A stretch of DNA of 64,000 nt, taken from the NCBI GenBank assembly GCA_029261715.1, contig JAJDAT010000004.1:1-64000 (forward strand), in the 5' to 3' direction. Origin of the DNA: Nitrospinia bacterium. Lineage in GTDB: Bacteria; Nitrospinota; Nitrospinia; Nitrospinales; JAJDAT01. The notes beneath the pieces were generated by a model. The model made no database searches. It was not told where the DNA came from and saw only the letters and a list, made by a program, of their open reading frames with translations. Shown here in pieces: positions 9,763-19,304 of this stretch; position 1 is the first letter of the stretch; every line of letters starts with the position of its first letter. A program made the translations under genes and the position numbers.

Positions 9763-10569
9763 TTACGCTTCTTCCAATTCTTTTAAAGCCGCATCATACT
9801 CTTCACCTTTAGCAGTTCTATAATGCCACAATACTTTATTCTCCATAAAAGAAACCCCTTTTCCCTTTACCGTATGCGCAATAATACAGTTTGGGTAACC
9901 TTCCTGAAATGGGATTTCTTGAAAAACAGATTCCAATTGATAGTGATCATGTCCATCTATCTCTTTTACAGCCCATCCAAAGCTTTCCCACTTTTCTCTG
10001 AACGGTTCCAGATTTAGAGTTTTTTTAACAGTGGTTAAACTTTGAATCTTGTTATAGTCAACAACAACCGTTAGATTATCCAAGTTATGATGCGAAGCAA
10101 ACAAAGCGGCTTCCCAGTTGGACCCTTCATCGCACTCTCCATCGCTTAATATAACAAACGTGCGGCGATTTAAGTCGTCTAATTTGGCAGCTAATGCCAT
10201 TCCAGTTCCTATTGGCAGACCATGCCCTAAAGATCCGGTTGAAATATCTACTCCCGGTATTCCCTTATGCGATACATGTCCGGACAAATCTGAACCGTCT
10301 TGATAATGGGTATCCAGTTTAGATATTGGGAAAAAACCGCATTCGGCTAAAACTGCATATACTCCTGCTCCACCATGCCCCTTGCTCAAAATAAAACGAT
10401 CCCTCTCTTCCCATTCTGGGCGTTTTGAATCGTACTTCAAAATACAAGCGTATAAAACAGCCAAAATATCTGCCATAGAAAAAACGCTTCCAATATGAGA
10501 GCTTTCCCCTCTGTTTGTCATGCGTAGGGCATGCAATCGAATTTTTTGAGATAATTTTACAGAGTCCAT
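9763..10569 (-). CDS. Transketolase, N-terminal (TPP-binding) subunit
   Basis: 268 residues. The TPP/metal-binding signature is clear: LSDGECDEGSNWEAAL near residue 143 followed by NLTVVVDYNKIQ, plus the upstream GHGGAGVYAVLAECG and STGSLGHGLPIGTGMA motifs with the conserved His residues. Together with the C-subunit downstream it makes a complete enzyme. It starts at an ATG 36 bp after the stop of the aldo/keto reductase gene, in the same orientation. Split pairs of this kind are known; whether this is the organism's only transketolase cannot be told from the window. Confidence 0.9.
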   Translation of the reverse strand: MDSVKLSQKIRLHALRMTNRGESSHIGSVFSMADILAVLYACILKYDSKRPEWEERDRFILSKGHGGAGVYAVLAECGFFPISKLDTHYQDGSDLSGHVSHKGIPGVDISTGSLGHGLPIGTGMALAAKLDDLNRRTFVILSDGECDEGSNWEAALFASHHNLDNLTVVVDYNKIQSLTTVKKTLNLEPFREKWESFGWAVKEIDGHDHYQLESVFQEIPFQEGYPNCIIAHTVKGKGVSFMENKVLWHYRTAKGEEYDAALKELEEA

Positions 10570-10605
10570 TTAATTCACTATTATTGATCCATTTCCTAAT
10601 TCTCT

Positions 10606-11541
10606 TTATTTAGAAATCGTATCTAAATATTCTAAATCTTCAGAAGTTAATTTCCAATTGGTAGTAGAAACCAAATCTACTATTTCTTGAGGTTCTTTAA
10701 TTCCAATTAACGCAACACTGGATTTGATATTATCCAAAATCCATCTGATCGCCAATTGAGAAACTGATTTAGAATTGCTTTTTGAGATGAGCAATTCCAT
10801 TTTTTTTAACATATTCATATTCTCTTGAAACTTGTCGCCATGAAAATTTTTGTATATGCTCCTTCCACGCCTATCTTCTGGACCAAAACTAGTAGAGCTA
10901 TCGTACTTTCCAGATAAAATACCCTGTCCTAAACTTCCCCAAGAGAAAAAACTTAATCGATTTTTTTCAATAATTTCATTAACAATAGATTCTTTTTCTC
11001 TATTAGCCAAACTATATTCGAAAGAAAAACTTGCCAATTTTTTAGGTAACTCAATTTCCAGTTTACTCAAATCAACATTCGTTACCCCATAAAACCGAAT
11101 CTTTCCTTCCTGACATTTTCTATCTAAATGCTCAAAAATTTTCTCTAATGAAATCTGATCGTCCCAATAATGAATTTGATATAAATCTATGTAATCCGTG
11201 TTCAATCGATTTAAACTTGCGTCTAAAGCTTTATCCAACCATTCCGGAGAGTTATCATAAAACGTTTTGCCATTTGAATCTTGCCGAACTCCAAATTTGG
11301 TGGCTATTACTGCATGTTGCCTTTTTTTCTGAAGGAAATTACCCAATCTTTCTTCAGAAACTCCAAGCCCATAAATATCCGCCGTATCAAAAAAATTAAC
11401 TCCTCCATCTAAAGCTTGGTCAACGGACCTTTTAAGGTCTTTTTCTTCAACAGTCCCCCATCCATATCCGCCCATTGGACAACAACCAAACCCAATTCGG
11501 GAAACTTTAAGATCCGAAGTCCCTAGATTCAAGTACTCCAT
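10606..11541 (-). CDS. Aldo/keto reductase
   Basis: A TIM-barrel NADPH-dependent oxidoreductase of 311 residues. The expected catalytic tetrad is recognisable: Asp and Tyr in FFDTADIYGLG, Lys in IATKFGV, His in DLYQIHYW. A further VALIGIKEP segment near the C-terminus resembles the cofactor-binding region. The frame is open to 11601, but I place the start at 11541 (MEYLNLGTSDLKVSRIG), which begins exactly where the family begins and leaves a 19-bp gap after the sugar transferase gene instead of an overlap. In a polysaccharide operon it may reduce a keto- or deoxysugar intermediate; the substrate cannot be read from sequence. Confidence 0.85.
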   Translation of the reverse strand: MEYLNLGTSDLKVSRIGFGCCPMGGYGWGTVEEKDLKRSVDQALDGGVNFFDTADIYGLGVSEERLGNFLQKKRQHAVIATKFGVRQDSNGKTFYDNSPEWLDKALDASLNRLNTDYIDLYQIHYWDDQISLEKIFEHLDRKCQEGKIRFYGVTNVDLSKLEIELPKKLASFSFEYSLANREKESIVNEIIEKNRLSFFSWGSLGQGILSGKYDSSTSFGPEDRRGRSIYKNFHGDKFQENMNMLKKMELLISKSNSKSVSQLAIRWILDNIKSSVALIGIKEPQEIVDLVSTTNWKLTSEDLEYLDTISK

Positions 11542-11560
11542 AATTATTACTTTAAGAGAG

Positions 11561-12166
11561 TCAAAACAAAAATTGAAAAATTTTTTTAAACAATAAGGCA
11601 AACGTTTTATAAATTATCTTCATATCAAAAATAAAATTATTTTCATAAACGTACTTCAAACGAAGCGCATTTTTTTTCTTTAAAACTTTTTCTTCAAAAA
11701 CTTGATCAGCATTGTCTTTCCCAACAATTTCATCTAGAGAAAATAATTCGATTGAGCTGTAATCGGTTATTCCGGGAAGTACGCTTAAAATTTTTTTTTC
11801 TTCTTCGTCATACATATCAGTGTATCTAGTTAATTCTGGTCTTGGCCCAACAACGCTCATTTCGCCTTTAATTATATTTATAGATTGAGGTAGCTCGTCA
11901 AACTTAAATCTTCTAAGAAATTTCCCAACACGAGTAACCCTTGGATCTCCCAAAGCCGTAGTTCCGCCACCTAATTTTTCGGCGTTATCTACCATGGTGC
12001 GAAATTTATAAATTTGAAAAGGAACGCCGTTTTTTCCCGCTCGAACTCCTCTATAAAAAATGGGTCCAGGAGACTCCAGCTTTATAAGAATCCCTATAAT
12101 TATTAAAAAGGGAGCTAAAACGGTTAAACCAAAACACGAAGAAATTACGTCAAAAATTCTTTTCAA
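11561..12166 (-). CDS. Undecaprenyl-phosphate sugar phosphotransferase (short PglC-like)
   Basis: 201 residues: a minimal bacterial sugar transferase that moves a sugar phosphate from a nucleotide sugar to undecaprenyl phosphate, the first step of repeat-unit assembly. One N-terminal re-entrant membrane helix (residues ~5-30) is followed by family hallmarks: SPGPIFYRGVRAGKNG, FQIYKFRTMV, the RRFKFDELPQ Asp-Glu pair and MSVVGPRPE. It lacks the N-terminal multi-helix domain of WcaJ/WbaP types, so it is the small monotopic form. The start appears to be TTG at 12166; no ATG fits the N-terminus and no strong ribosome site is visible. Confidence 0.9.
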   Translation of the reverse strand: MKRIFDVISSCFGLTVLAPFLIIIGILIKLESPGPIFYRGVRAGKNGVPFQIYKFRTMVDNAEKLGGGTTALGDPRVTRVGKFLRRFKFDELPQSINIIKGEMSVVGPRPELTRYTDMYDEEEKKILSVLPGITDYSSIELFSLDEIVGKDNADQVFEEKVLKKKNALRLKYVYENNFIFDMKIIYKTFALLFKKIFQFLF

Positions 12167-12239
12167 GGTAAGTCACAAACGAAAGTTAACAATGAGAGCA
12201 TCGATAGTTTTTTTTAAACCTATTTAAAAAACTTACTTA

Positions 12240-13514
12240 CTAATCGCAAATCGAATTATTTTCTTTCTCGATTACAAAATCATATAAGTTTTCGATGTGC
12301 TTTGTATAATTTTCATAAATTGTGTTGGCGTCAAACTTCTCTTCATAAACATCTTTAGCTTTCCTCCCCATTTCGTCTCTTAATTTAGAATCATCTGCAA
12401 GCTTTAAAGTATTCTTAATTAACGCAGAAATATCTCCTGGCCGATAAGAAAAACCAATTTTATTTTGATCTATAATCTCAGCCATTTCCCCTTCCAAAGA
12501 AGAAATTACAGGTAACCCAAAAGCTAAATATTGCATCGCTTTATTTGTCATTGCATCAGGCATCGCTAAATATGGATTTAATCCTACATAAGCTGATGAA
12601 AGTAGTTTCCATGCATCATTCCGTCTTAGAAATCCCGGAACGCTTAAGTTTGTTATTGGTTCTGACAATTTTTTAATTTTTTCATAATTTTGCCCAGCTC
12701 CCGCAAGAACAAAATGAATGTCTTTTCTCCCCATTCCTTCTAATTGTTTAGCTGCCTCAGCAACTAACTCAAGTTGATAGGAAAGACCAAAAGTTCCCAA
12801 GAAAACAAAAGTTTTCTTATCTTTAAATAATTCATATTCTTTTTGGAACTCTACGTTGTGAGCGCCAGGTTCTTCTGAAGACGTTTTTGGATTTCTCGAT
12901 CCAATATAAAAAACACGATCAAAATCTTTTTTTGAACGATCGGCATAATTTAACGCCCAGTTCAAAAAGCCATTAGAAACGGCAATTATTCCGTCACAAT
13001 TTTTTAACGCCCAACTTGTTTTCTGGAAATCGTAAAATAATCCCATTCGCCCTATAGTCCTTAAACCGCGGGGAAGATTATTTACAATATTATCTGGCCA
13101 TAAATCACGCACATCAACCAAAACAGGAATTTGGCGTTGTTTTGCAAACTTAACAATTTCAAAAGTAATATCGTAAATCGGCATAGAAGTTACAATTATA
13201 TCCGGTACTGGTTCATTCAATATTTTATTTTTAAGTTTGAATGCCAATCTTTTGTGATGAAAGTATCTTGGAAGCGATACATTACGTTTGTAAGGAATTC
13301 CTGGAAGCAAGTTAATCTTATATCTTTCGTCTTGTTTTATTTCCTTGTAACTATTAAACAATTGAATTTTTTCGGAGTGATAAAAGGTTGCTCCCCACCA
13401 AGTCACAGAATGCCCTTGAGCAAGTAAAGCTTCGGCTAGCATACCAGTACGCATCAAAATAACGTTTTTTTGAAACGGATAACATTCACCTGTTTGAGTA
13501 ATCCAAACATTCAT
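12240..13514 (-). CDS. Glycosyltransferase family 4, WbuB-like
   Basis: 424 residues, GT-B fold. The N-terminal half has MNVWITQTGECYPF and IIVTSMPIYDITFE; the C-terminal half has FLGTFGLSYQLELVAEA and the donor-site region PDAMTNKAMQYLAFGLPVI followed by a conserved Glu, typical of WbuB-type GT4 enzymes. It should add a sugar to the lipid-linked repeat unit on the cytoplasmic side. Its ATG overlaps the stop of the polymerase candidate by 4 bp (ATGA), indicating translational coupling. Donor and linkage are unknown. Confidence 0.85.
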   Translation of the reverse strand: MNVWITQTGECYPFQKNVILMRTGMLAEALLAQGHSVTWWGATFYHSEKIQLFNSYKEIKQDERYKINLLPGIPYKRNVSLPRYFHHKRLAFKLKNKILNEPVPDIIVTSMPIYDITFEIVKFAKQRQIPVLVDVRDLWPDNIVNNLPRGLRTIGRMGLFYDFQKTSWALKNCDGIIAVSNGFLNWALNYADRSKKDFDRVFYIGSRNPKTSSEEPGAHNVEFQKEYELFKDKKTFVFLGTFGLSYQLELVAEAAKQLEGMGRKDIHFVLAGAGQNYEKIKKLSEPITNLSVPGFLRRNDAWKLLSSAYVGLNPYLAMPDAMTNKAMQYLAFGLPVISSLEGEMAEIIDQNKIGFSYRPGDISALIKNTLKLADDSKLRDEMGRKAKDVYEEKFDANTIYENYTKHIENLYDFVIEKENNSICD

Positions 13515-14785
13515 AAGCGTCTTTCTAATTGTATAGCTTCCGTCGTTTTGGTAGACCAGCTTAAATATAAAAGAGACAATACGTAATTGAGTACAATGGA
13601 GTTGTATCTAAAAAAAGAACCTCCAAAAAGAGCCAAATCGACATAACATGAAACTAAAAAAACACAATAAGCAGGCTTTCTTCCATGTACAACTTTGACA
13701 TATGCAAACCCTAATACCCCTCCATATAAAAACCACCAGAAAAAAGACCCTGCCAATCCAAAATCATCTATTGGAACTCGAAATCCCGTATAAACGTTAC
13801 TATAAACTTTACTTTCTAGACTTACAGTTGTCGTTTCAAAAGATTCCCTTGGTTTAATCCCTAAAAGCTTTAATGGTCCAGCAAAGGCAAAAGTTCCATA
13901 CTGAAGCGGTGGCGGAAAATCCCAAGCGGTTTTAAAAAAAACAGAAAAAAAGGCCACATTTCCAAAGGCTAAATAGCGAAACTTTTCCCAACGAAGCATA
14001 AACTCATCTACACTCGCATAGTTCAAATATGCCTGTACCTTTTGTTCAGTGCTAGTATGGTCTGACCGAGCCCCGCGTAGCATATCTAACCCCATACCAA
14101 TAATTATAAAAACTAGTAAAAAGATAGCCACCCCTACTATATTTTTAAATTTGAATAGAGCCACTCGTCCATAACTTAAATAAAGCCGAAAAGCAAAATA
14201 ACCAGACACATAGTATAAAATTGGCTGGAGAATTTGGGTTCGCCCCGTATAAAGGACCGCTAGAATTCCTGGAGGAATAAACGGCAAAAATGTTAACCAT
14301 TTTTGCCCAACTGGTAAAACACCTGAAGCCGCAATAACTCCCGCAACTAAAGGACCACAATATAAAAAGGCTAGAAAAAATTTTAAAAACAACGGTATAT
14401 GGTTATCTGATACTCCAACTTGTACTCCGCTCACTTTAATAATGAATACATCGTAAACCATACCTATTATAAAACTAAAAATTAGAACCGTGGCTGGTTT
14501 CCATGGCACAACCACTCTTCCAATTCGGTTATCTCTTAAAGACTTTCTAGGAAAACCTATTTGAAACCCAAGAAAACTACCAATACACATAGTGGTAGAA
14601 CTACACGCAATCCACCAAAGCGCTCCCGACCATACTTCAAGAGGAACAATCATAGGAAGTAAACAACTGACAGCCCAAAAAAGAGGGTAGATAGCTCCTG
14701 GGAAAAACCAGCTTTTCGCAAATGAAAAAGCAAAATAAGATATCCCGATCATCAGAATTATAGGAGGTATGTTTTCAACTGGCAC
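13511..14785 (-). CDS. Polytopic membrane protein, candidate O-antigen/exopolysaccharide polymerase (Wzy)
   Basis: 424 residues with about ten hydrophobic segments and no globular domain. A large extracytoplasmic stretch lies in the middle (about residues 230-350) and a YTGRTQILQP segment just before a helix resembles those in oligosaccharide-repeat-unit polymerases (EpsG/Wzy group). Wzy proteins are poorly conserved, so assignment rests on topology and on its place between glycosyltransferase genes in a locus that has a flippase and a chain-length protein but no other polymerase candidate. The start is GTG at 14785 with GGAG eight bases upstream. Confidence 0.65.
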   Translation of the reverse strand: MPVENIPPIILMIGISYFAFSFAKSWFFPGAIYPLFWAVSCLLPMIVPLEVWSGALWWIACSSTTMCIGSFLGFQIGFPRKSLRDNRIGRVVVPWKPATVLIFSFIIGMVYDVFIIKVSGVQVGVSDNHIPLFLKFFLAFLYCGPLVAGVIAASGVLPVGQKWLTFLPFIPPGILAVLYTGRTQILQPILYYVSGYFAFRLYLSYGRVALFKFKNIVGVAIFLLVFIIIGMGLDMLRGARSDHTSTEQKVQAYLNYASVDEFMLRWEKFRYLAFGNVAFFSVFFKTAWDFPPPLQYGTFAFAGPLKLLGIKPRESFETTTVSLESKVYSNVYTGFRVPIDDFGLAGSFFWWFLYGGVLGFAYVKVVHGRKPAYCVFLVSCYVDLALFGGSFFRYNSIVLNYVLSLLYLSWSTKTTEAIQLERRL

Positions 14786-14840
14786 AACCAGTCTCCGGTA
14801 TTTTTTTTAAATTTTTATTTTGGTTACTCAATATATAATT

Positions 14841-15971
14841 TCAATTGTTATTTTCGAGAATTTTCAAAAACTTCTTTCCTTGAATCGTCGAGTTAAATTC
14901 GTTTTTCACAAATTCCTTACCCGCACTACCAAGATCTAATCTTAGCGATTCATCATCTAATAATCGCGTAATCCCTTCCACAAGACAACCTACATTAGGG
15001 CTTTCAACCAACAATCCCGTTTTCCCATCGACGACGGCATCCTCTACCCCTCCGGATCTACCTGCAATCACAGGTTTCCCAAAAGCGCTAGCTTCGGCTA
15101 ATGACATACCAAAACCTTCAATATCATCATATATTTCATGAGACGGGGAAACATAAATATCACAACGTCGATATAACAAAGATAAATCTTGCTCCGACAC
15201 AAAACCAGTCATGATAACTCGGTCTCTCACTCCATATTCATCGGCAATTTTTTTTAACTTTTCAATATATAAGCCTTCACCTGTCATGACATATCGCAGG
15301 TGAGGATATTTTGAGTAAAGCTCCGCTAAAGCGCTTATGACTTCGGCATGTCCTTTTCGAGGCACCAGTCGAGAAACTGTCAATAAAACGCTCTTGCCAC
15401 CAAGGTCAAACTTCTTATTTAATTCATTCAAATCCGAATCCGAAGGCGTTGCAGCAATTGAGATAGGAGGGTGCGCTATGGCAATATCCGGAAGTTTAAG
15501 TTTTAAAGAAAATACCAATCCTTTGGTAAATTTACTATTAGCGCAAATGGTTTCAGCGCTTTCGAATATCGCCTTCATAAGTCTCCGGACAAAACCTCTT
15601 TCCTTATGCTTCAAAACCTCGCTACCATGAGCCATCAAAAAATATTTGATGCCTAAGATCTTTTTAACCAAAAAAGCAACTATTCCTTCATGAGTCCACA
15701 CCATGGCCAAAATATTATTTGGTTTGTCATATACGCCAAACAATAACGTATAAAAAAATAACGGAATTATTTTAATAAACTTTTTATTTAAAAAAGGAGC
15801 AATACGAAAAACTTTTATATTGGATATATTGGAAAGATCACTTTTATTTCCAAATGTAATCACTCTTATTTCAACATCAGACGCAGATAGCCCAAGCGAC
15901 AAGTTGTAGGCGTAGGAACTAATCCCTCCAACTATAGGAGGAAACTCAGAAGCAAGAATCAAAGTTTTCAA
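14841..15971 (-). CDS. Glycosyltransferase family 4 (group 1)
   Basis: 376 residues, GT-B fold. Starts with LASEFPPIVGGISSYAYNL, the glycine-rich acceptor loop of GT4 enzymes. The C-terminal domain carries LLTVSRLVPRKGHAEVI, VIMTGFVSEQDL and the nucleotide-sugar motif EGFGMSLAEASAFGKPVIA with the paired Glu residues. It probably transfers a hexose to the growing repeat unit. The start is a TTG that overlaps the previous gene's stop (TTGA), so translation is coupled. Sugar specificity cannot be assigned. Confidence 0.88.
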   Translation of the reverse strand: MKTLILASEFPPIVGGISSYAYNLSLGLSASDVEIRVITFGNKSDLSNISNIKVFRIAPFLNKKFIKIIPLFFYTLLFGVYDKPNNILAMVWTHEGIVAFLVKKILGIKYFLMAHGSEVLKHKERGFVRRLMKAIFESAETICANSKFTKGLVFSLKLKLPDIAIAHPPISIAATPSDSDLNELNKKFDLGGKSVLLTVSRLVPRKGHAEVISALAELYSKYPHLRYVMTGEGLYIEKLKKIADEYGVRDRVIMTGFVSEQDLSLLYRRCDIYVSPSHEIYDDIEGFGMSLAEASAFGKPVIAGRSGGVEDAVVDGKTGLLVESPNVGCLVEGITRLLDDESLRLDLGSAGKEFVKNEFNSTIQGKKFLKILENNN

Positions 15972-16972
15972 CCGATTGACTCCAAAATTTTACGCATGCC
16001 GTCTTTGTGGGTATACCCGGAGTTCAAACAACGCTCATGACCTTTTTCTTTTACCTCTAGTCGAGCCTCTTCGTTTTTTAAATAATATTGCGCCTTCTCA
16101 ATCAATTCTTGATTATCTTTAAAATAAACAGCTTCTTTATCTTCTTTAAAATAAGATAGTTGTTCTTCAGTTTTTTCAGTCAATAGAAAAGAACCGCATG
16201 CAGGAACCTCAAATGTCCGACTAGCTGAGGTGTTAAAATTCCATTTCGATAAAAAGCCTAAACAAATTTTTGAAGCGTTAATAACTTTAATATATTCTTC
16301 TCCATAAACCGGCTTTATAGATTCACGATCATCTAAAGATTTGGCCTTCTTCCATCCAGGTCCCCAAACTTTTACCTTAACCCCAGCGCCTCTTAAAGCC
16401 GCAACTTTAGCTTCAGTTTCTGGTTCCCAGTGTCCTATAAAAACAGCATCGGATTGATATCGTTCTCGATCTTCTTCTGTTAAATCCATTGGCCTATGAA
16501 GCTCTGGGTCAAAACCAAAATGTGTTTTGAAAATTTTCTTTGCTCCACGTTTTTCTAAATCGGGAACCACCAAATCATTTGTAATTATATGGGCGTCGTA
16601 AACGTCAACCGTCTTAAAAAAATGCCTATACGTATAACTATTAAATCCAAAATATTCCGAAGAATAATGAATCAGATTTTGGGTGGTTTCTTTTAATTTA
16701 GAAACTATTTTGGGGGATAAACACAATCCAATATCTATATAAATTAAATCGGGTTGCACCTTTAATGCCAAACGATATAAATCTTTACCGTAAGCCCTGA
16801 TCCCAAACCCTATATGTAGATGTAGTTGAAGCTTCCTATGAACGTAACCGCCTTGATCTAAATAAGGAGCTCGATCTAGAGAATGAACTTCATGACCTAA
16901 TTCAATTAACGCTAATCGTCTTGCTTCAGTCAAACTACCTAAACGACATGGTCCTGTATAAAGGATCTTCAT
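15968..16972 (-). CDS. CgeB-like glycosyltransferase (GT4-type C-terminal domain)
   Basis: 334 residues. It starts MKILYTGPCRLGSLTEARR and ends in the GT group-1 catalytic half typical of CgeB proteins, with FNTSASRTFEVPACGSFLL, where the Glu in FEVPACG is the usual donor-contact residue. CgeB-family enzymes glycosylate spore or surface polymers. This is one of two CgeB-like genes in the locus; the other is at 19305-20402 and is clearly divergent from it. It lies 36 bp after the methyltransferase gene and overlaps the next gene by 4 bp. Confidence 0.8.
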   Translation of the reverse strand: MKILYTGPCRLGSLTEARRLALIELGHEVHSLDRAPYLDQGGYVHRKLQLHLHIGFGIRAYGKDLYRLALKVQPDLIYIDIGLCLSPKIVSKLKETTQNLIHYSSEYFGFNSYTYRHFFKTVDVYDAHIITNDLVVPDLEKRGAKKIFKTHFGFDPELHRPMDLTEEDRERYQSDAVFIGHWEPETEAKVAALRGAGVKVKVWGPGWKKAKSLDDRESIKPVYGEEYIKVINASKICLGFLSKWNFNTSASRTFEVPACGSFLLTEKTEEQLSYFKEDKEAVYFKDNQELIEKAQYYLKNEEARLEVKEKGHERCLNSGYTHKDGMRKILESIG

Positions 16973-17008
16973 TGTTTAAACTTCGCCTTCTTTTTTCTAA
17001 ATAACGAG

Positions 17009-17773
17009 CTAATCATTATTCCAATCAACTAATCCGGTTCCCGTCCAATGCCCAAAACTAGTTAGATCCAATTTGGGATAGGATATTTCCCGCCAAAATG
17101 CCAACATATTCCATACGCGAATGTCATCAAACATCAGCAAAGCATTCTTCTTCAATCCAACTTCTTGTAAATTCTCAAAAAGCTTCTTCTCCATCGATCC
17201 ATCTTTAGCTGCGTCTATAAAAATAAAGTCGGCAGTTTGCAATAGTGACTCATATTTTTTTGCGTTTTCGATTTGGGTTAGGTCAGAAACAATCTGAGAA
17301 AATCCTCCGTCTTCAAAATCTTTAGATTGTAAAAAAGTATTCTCAATCTCATTCCACGGAATTATGTCAAATGTGATTAATTCCGATTTTTTTGGTAGGA
17401 CCGGTATCATGGCTAGAGCGCTTAACCCTGTATAGGTTCCAATTTCTAGTATTATAGCTGGCTGTAATTCCTCAACTAAAGCTGACAAAAGCTTGTAGTG
17501 CTCCCCAGGCCATACATGCGCTAAATCGGGCGCATCTCTCTCTTTTAACAAAGGCAAACTAGTTTTCCTAGCTCGATCAATAATCGCATGAGATAAATCT
17601 AATAATTTATCGTTCGCCGCTCCTTGAGAATCATCCATGGAAAACAAACCGCTCAACTCAACATGTCGAGACTCGGTTTCCTCTAATACTAAACGACTTA
17701 ACTTTAAGTTATACCGTTGCAAGAAAGGAATATTTTCAAAGACTAATTTACAAACTTTTTTAGCCAAACTCAT
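17009..17773 (-). CDS. Class I SAM methyltransferase (O-methyltransferase/CmcI-like)
   Basis: About 254 residues. Motif I is IILEIGTYTGLSALAMIPVL, followed by ITFDIIPW and an ADFIFIDAAKDG segment matching the post-II Asp region of small-molecule O-methyltransferases. The frame extends to a TTG at 17788, but the ATG at 17773 (MSLAKKVCK) is the likelier start and leaves a 22-bp gap to the flippase gene. Within the glycan operon it most likely methylates a sugar hydroxyl of the repeat unit or caps the chain; that is inference from context. Confidence 0.78.
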   Translation of the reverse strand: MSLAKKVCKLVFENIPFLQRYNLKLSRLVLEETESRHVELSGLFSMDDSQGAANDKLLDLSHAIIDRARKTSLPLLKERDAPDLAHVWPGEHYKLLSALVEELQPAIILEIGTYTGLSALAMIPVLPKKSELITFDIIPWNEIENTFLQSKDFEDGGFSQIVSDLTQIENAKKYESLLQTADFIFIDAAKDGSMEKKLFENLQEVGLKKNALLMFDDIRVWNMLAFWREISYPKLDLTSFGHWTGTGLVDWNND

Positions 17774-17795
17774 TTTAAAATCTTTCAAAAAACAG

Positions 17796-19289
17796 CTATT
17801 TAATAATTAAATTTTTAAGTTTTCTTAATTCTAGTTTCTCTCTAAACAAAAAAGATAAAATCAAACCCAAGAATAAAAAAATTAAAATTGAATTGAAATT
17901 AGAAAACCAGCCATCTATCAAATAGGCCAAGCCTACAAAAGGACTCAAAATTAATAGTCCTTTAAAAAAGGTTTGGTAAATTACAATCGGGGATGTTTTT
18001 AGAAATCTTCCAGATAAAACAGGGAAAACCAAAACTCCTATAAAAATTTCGCTAATCATTTCGGCCAAAACGATTCCTTCTGCTCCGTGCTTAGGAACCA
18101 AGTAAAAAGCTAAGGCAAATGTTAGACCAGAACTTGCTAACGTCCACAATGACAAAGTACGATGGTGATTCGTCGCTAATAATCCCCAACAAGCGGTCTG
18201 ATTTCCTGAAGCTAAAACTCCTTGCGCCAACAATAGAACAAATAGAAAAGGCTTAATTTCTAATTCGTTTCCTGTCCAAAGTGGATAAAATAGCGAACCT
18301 GCAAACCAAATAAAAATAGATACAATGCCCGTCAACACAATCACCCACTTTAGAGCGATCAGGATAAAATCATACAATTCCTTTACTCGGTTTTCTCCCC
18401 ACAAAAAACTTAGTTCAGGCAATATAGGCCCATGCAATAAAACCCTAATATAACTTGAACAATTTGATAACACACGATGCGTAGAATATGTTGAAACCGC
18501 AATAGGAGTAGCAAAGGACGCTAGTATTAGAAGAGATCCATGTTGCCTAATGGCCTGAGAAAAAGCCAAAACCCAAAAATAGATGGAACCTTTCAGGTGC
18601 TTTTTTCCTTTTTTCACATTTTCTATATTAACTTTAAGTCTTCGACTCTCTTTAATTTTTTTCCTTGAATCAAAAAAAAGAAAAAAACATAAAACCCCTC
18701 CAAAAACAAATTGATAGGCGGCATAATATTTAGGTTCTATTGAGAAATAAAGCAGAATAATAGATAAAACTATTCCAACAATTTTAATTCCATTACCTAT
18801 CATTGTTCCTCGAGCAAACAATCCAGTAGCCTTATAAACTGTTGCGTAAAGACCTCCGATATTTGAAAATAGAAGGAATAAAGCCCCCATAAAGACTAAT
18901 ATCCACGCTTCATCAACCAATAAAGGTCTATTTAATCCCGGAGGAGACCAAGTTGATCCAAACCAAATTATTGCTACCCATATTCCCAACCCACAGATCC
19001 CAATAAATAAAAATAAAGAAACTCCTTCAGATAACGTCTTAGAAAATCCCTCGAAATCTTTCTTAGCAAATAAAATGGCTAGTGAATTGCCAATATAATT
19101 TTGTCCTCCAAAGTCTAAAAGAGTTAAATAAGACACGAATGCAGTTAAAGTCAACCAATGGCCGTATTCCTCAGGTCCCCAAGCGTTTAAAAAAAAAGGA
19201 ACTAATACAATCGCTTGAGTGGCAAGAACTGCTTGGTGAAAAACAGACGAGCCTAATCCTTTAATAATACGGTTATTGGAATCACTCAT
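17796..19289 (-). CDS. wzx: Polysaccharide flippase, Wzx-like (MATE/MOP superfamily)
   Basis: 497 residues with about twelve to fourteen hydrophobic helices and the pattern of the polysaccharide-biosynthesis transporter family: GLGSSVFHQAVLATQAIVLVPFF at the N-terminus and LLDFGGQNYIGNSLA in the second and third helices. It should flip the undecaprenyl-linked repeat unit to the periplasm for polymerisation. Its presence together with a Wzy candidate, a Wzc-like copolymerase and a Wza-like exporter marks the locus as Wzx/Wzy dependent rather than ABC-transporter dependent. It starts 15 bp after the neighbouring CgeB-like gene. Confidence 0.88.
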   Translation of the reverse strand: MSDSNNRIIKGLGSSVFHQAVLATQAIVLVPFFLNAWGPEEYGHWLTLTAFVSYLTLLDFGGQNYIGNSLAILFAKKDFEGFSKTLSEGVSLFLFIGICGLGIWVAIIWFGSTWSPPGLNRPLLVDEAWILVFMGALFLLFSNIGGLYATVYKATGLFARGTMIGNGIKIVGIVLSIILLYFSIEPKYYAAYQFVFGGVLCFFLFFDSRKKIKESRRLKVNIENVKKGKKHLKGSIYFWVLAFSQAIRQHGSLLILASFATPIAVSTYSTHRVLSNCSSYIRVLLHGPILPELSFLWGENRVKELYDFILIALKWVIVLTGIVSIFIWFAGSLFYPLWTGNELEIKPFLFVLLLAQGVLASGNQTACWGLLATNHHRTLSLWTLASSGLTFALAFYLVPKHGAEGIVLAEMISEIFIGVLVFPVLSGRFLKTSPIVIYQTFFKGLLILSPFVGLAYLIDGWFSNFNSILIFLFLGLILSFLFREKLELRKLKNLIIK

Positions 19290-19304
19290 CTATATACCTT
19301 ATTA

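Noticed and set aside
11542-11601. Longer N-terminus of the aldo/keto reductase
   Set aside because: It overlaps the preceding sugar transferase gene and adds residues before the conserved family start.
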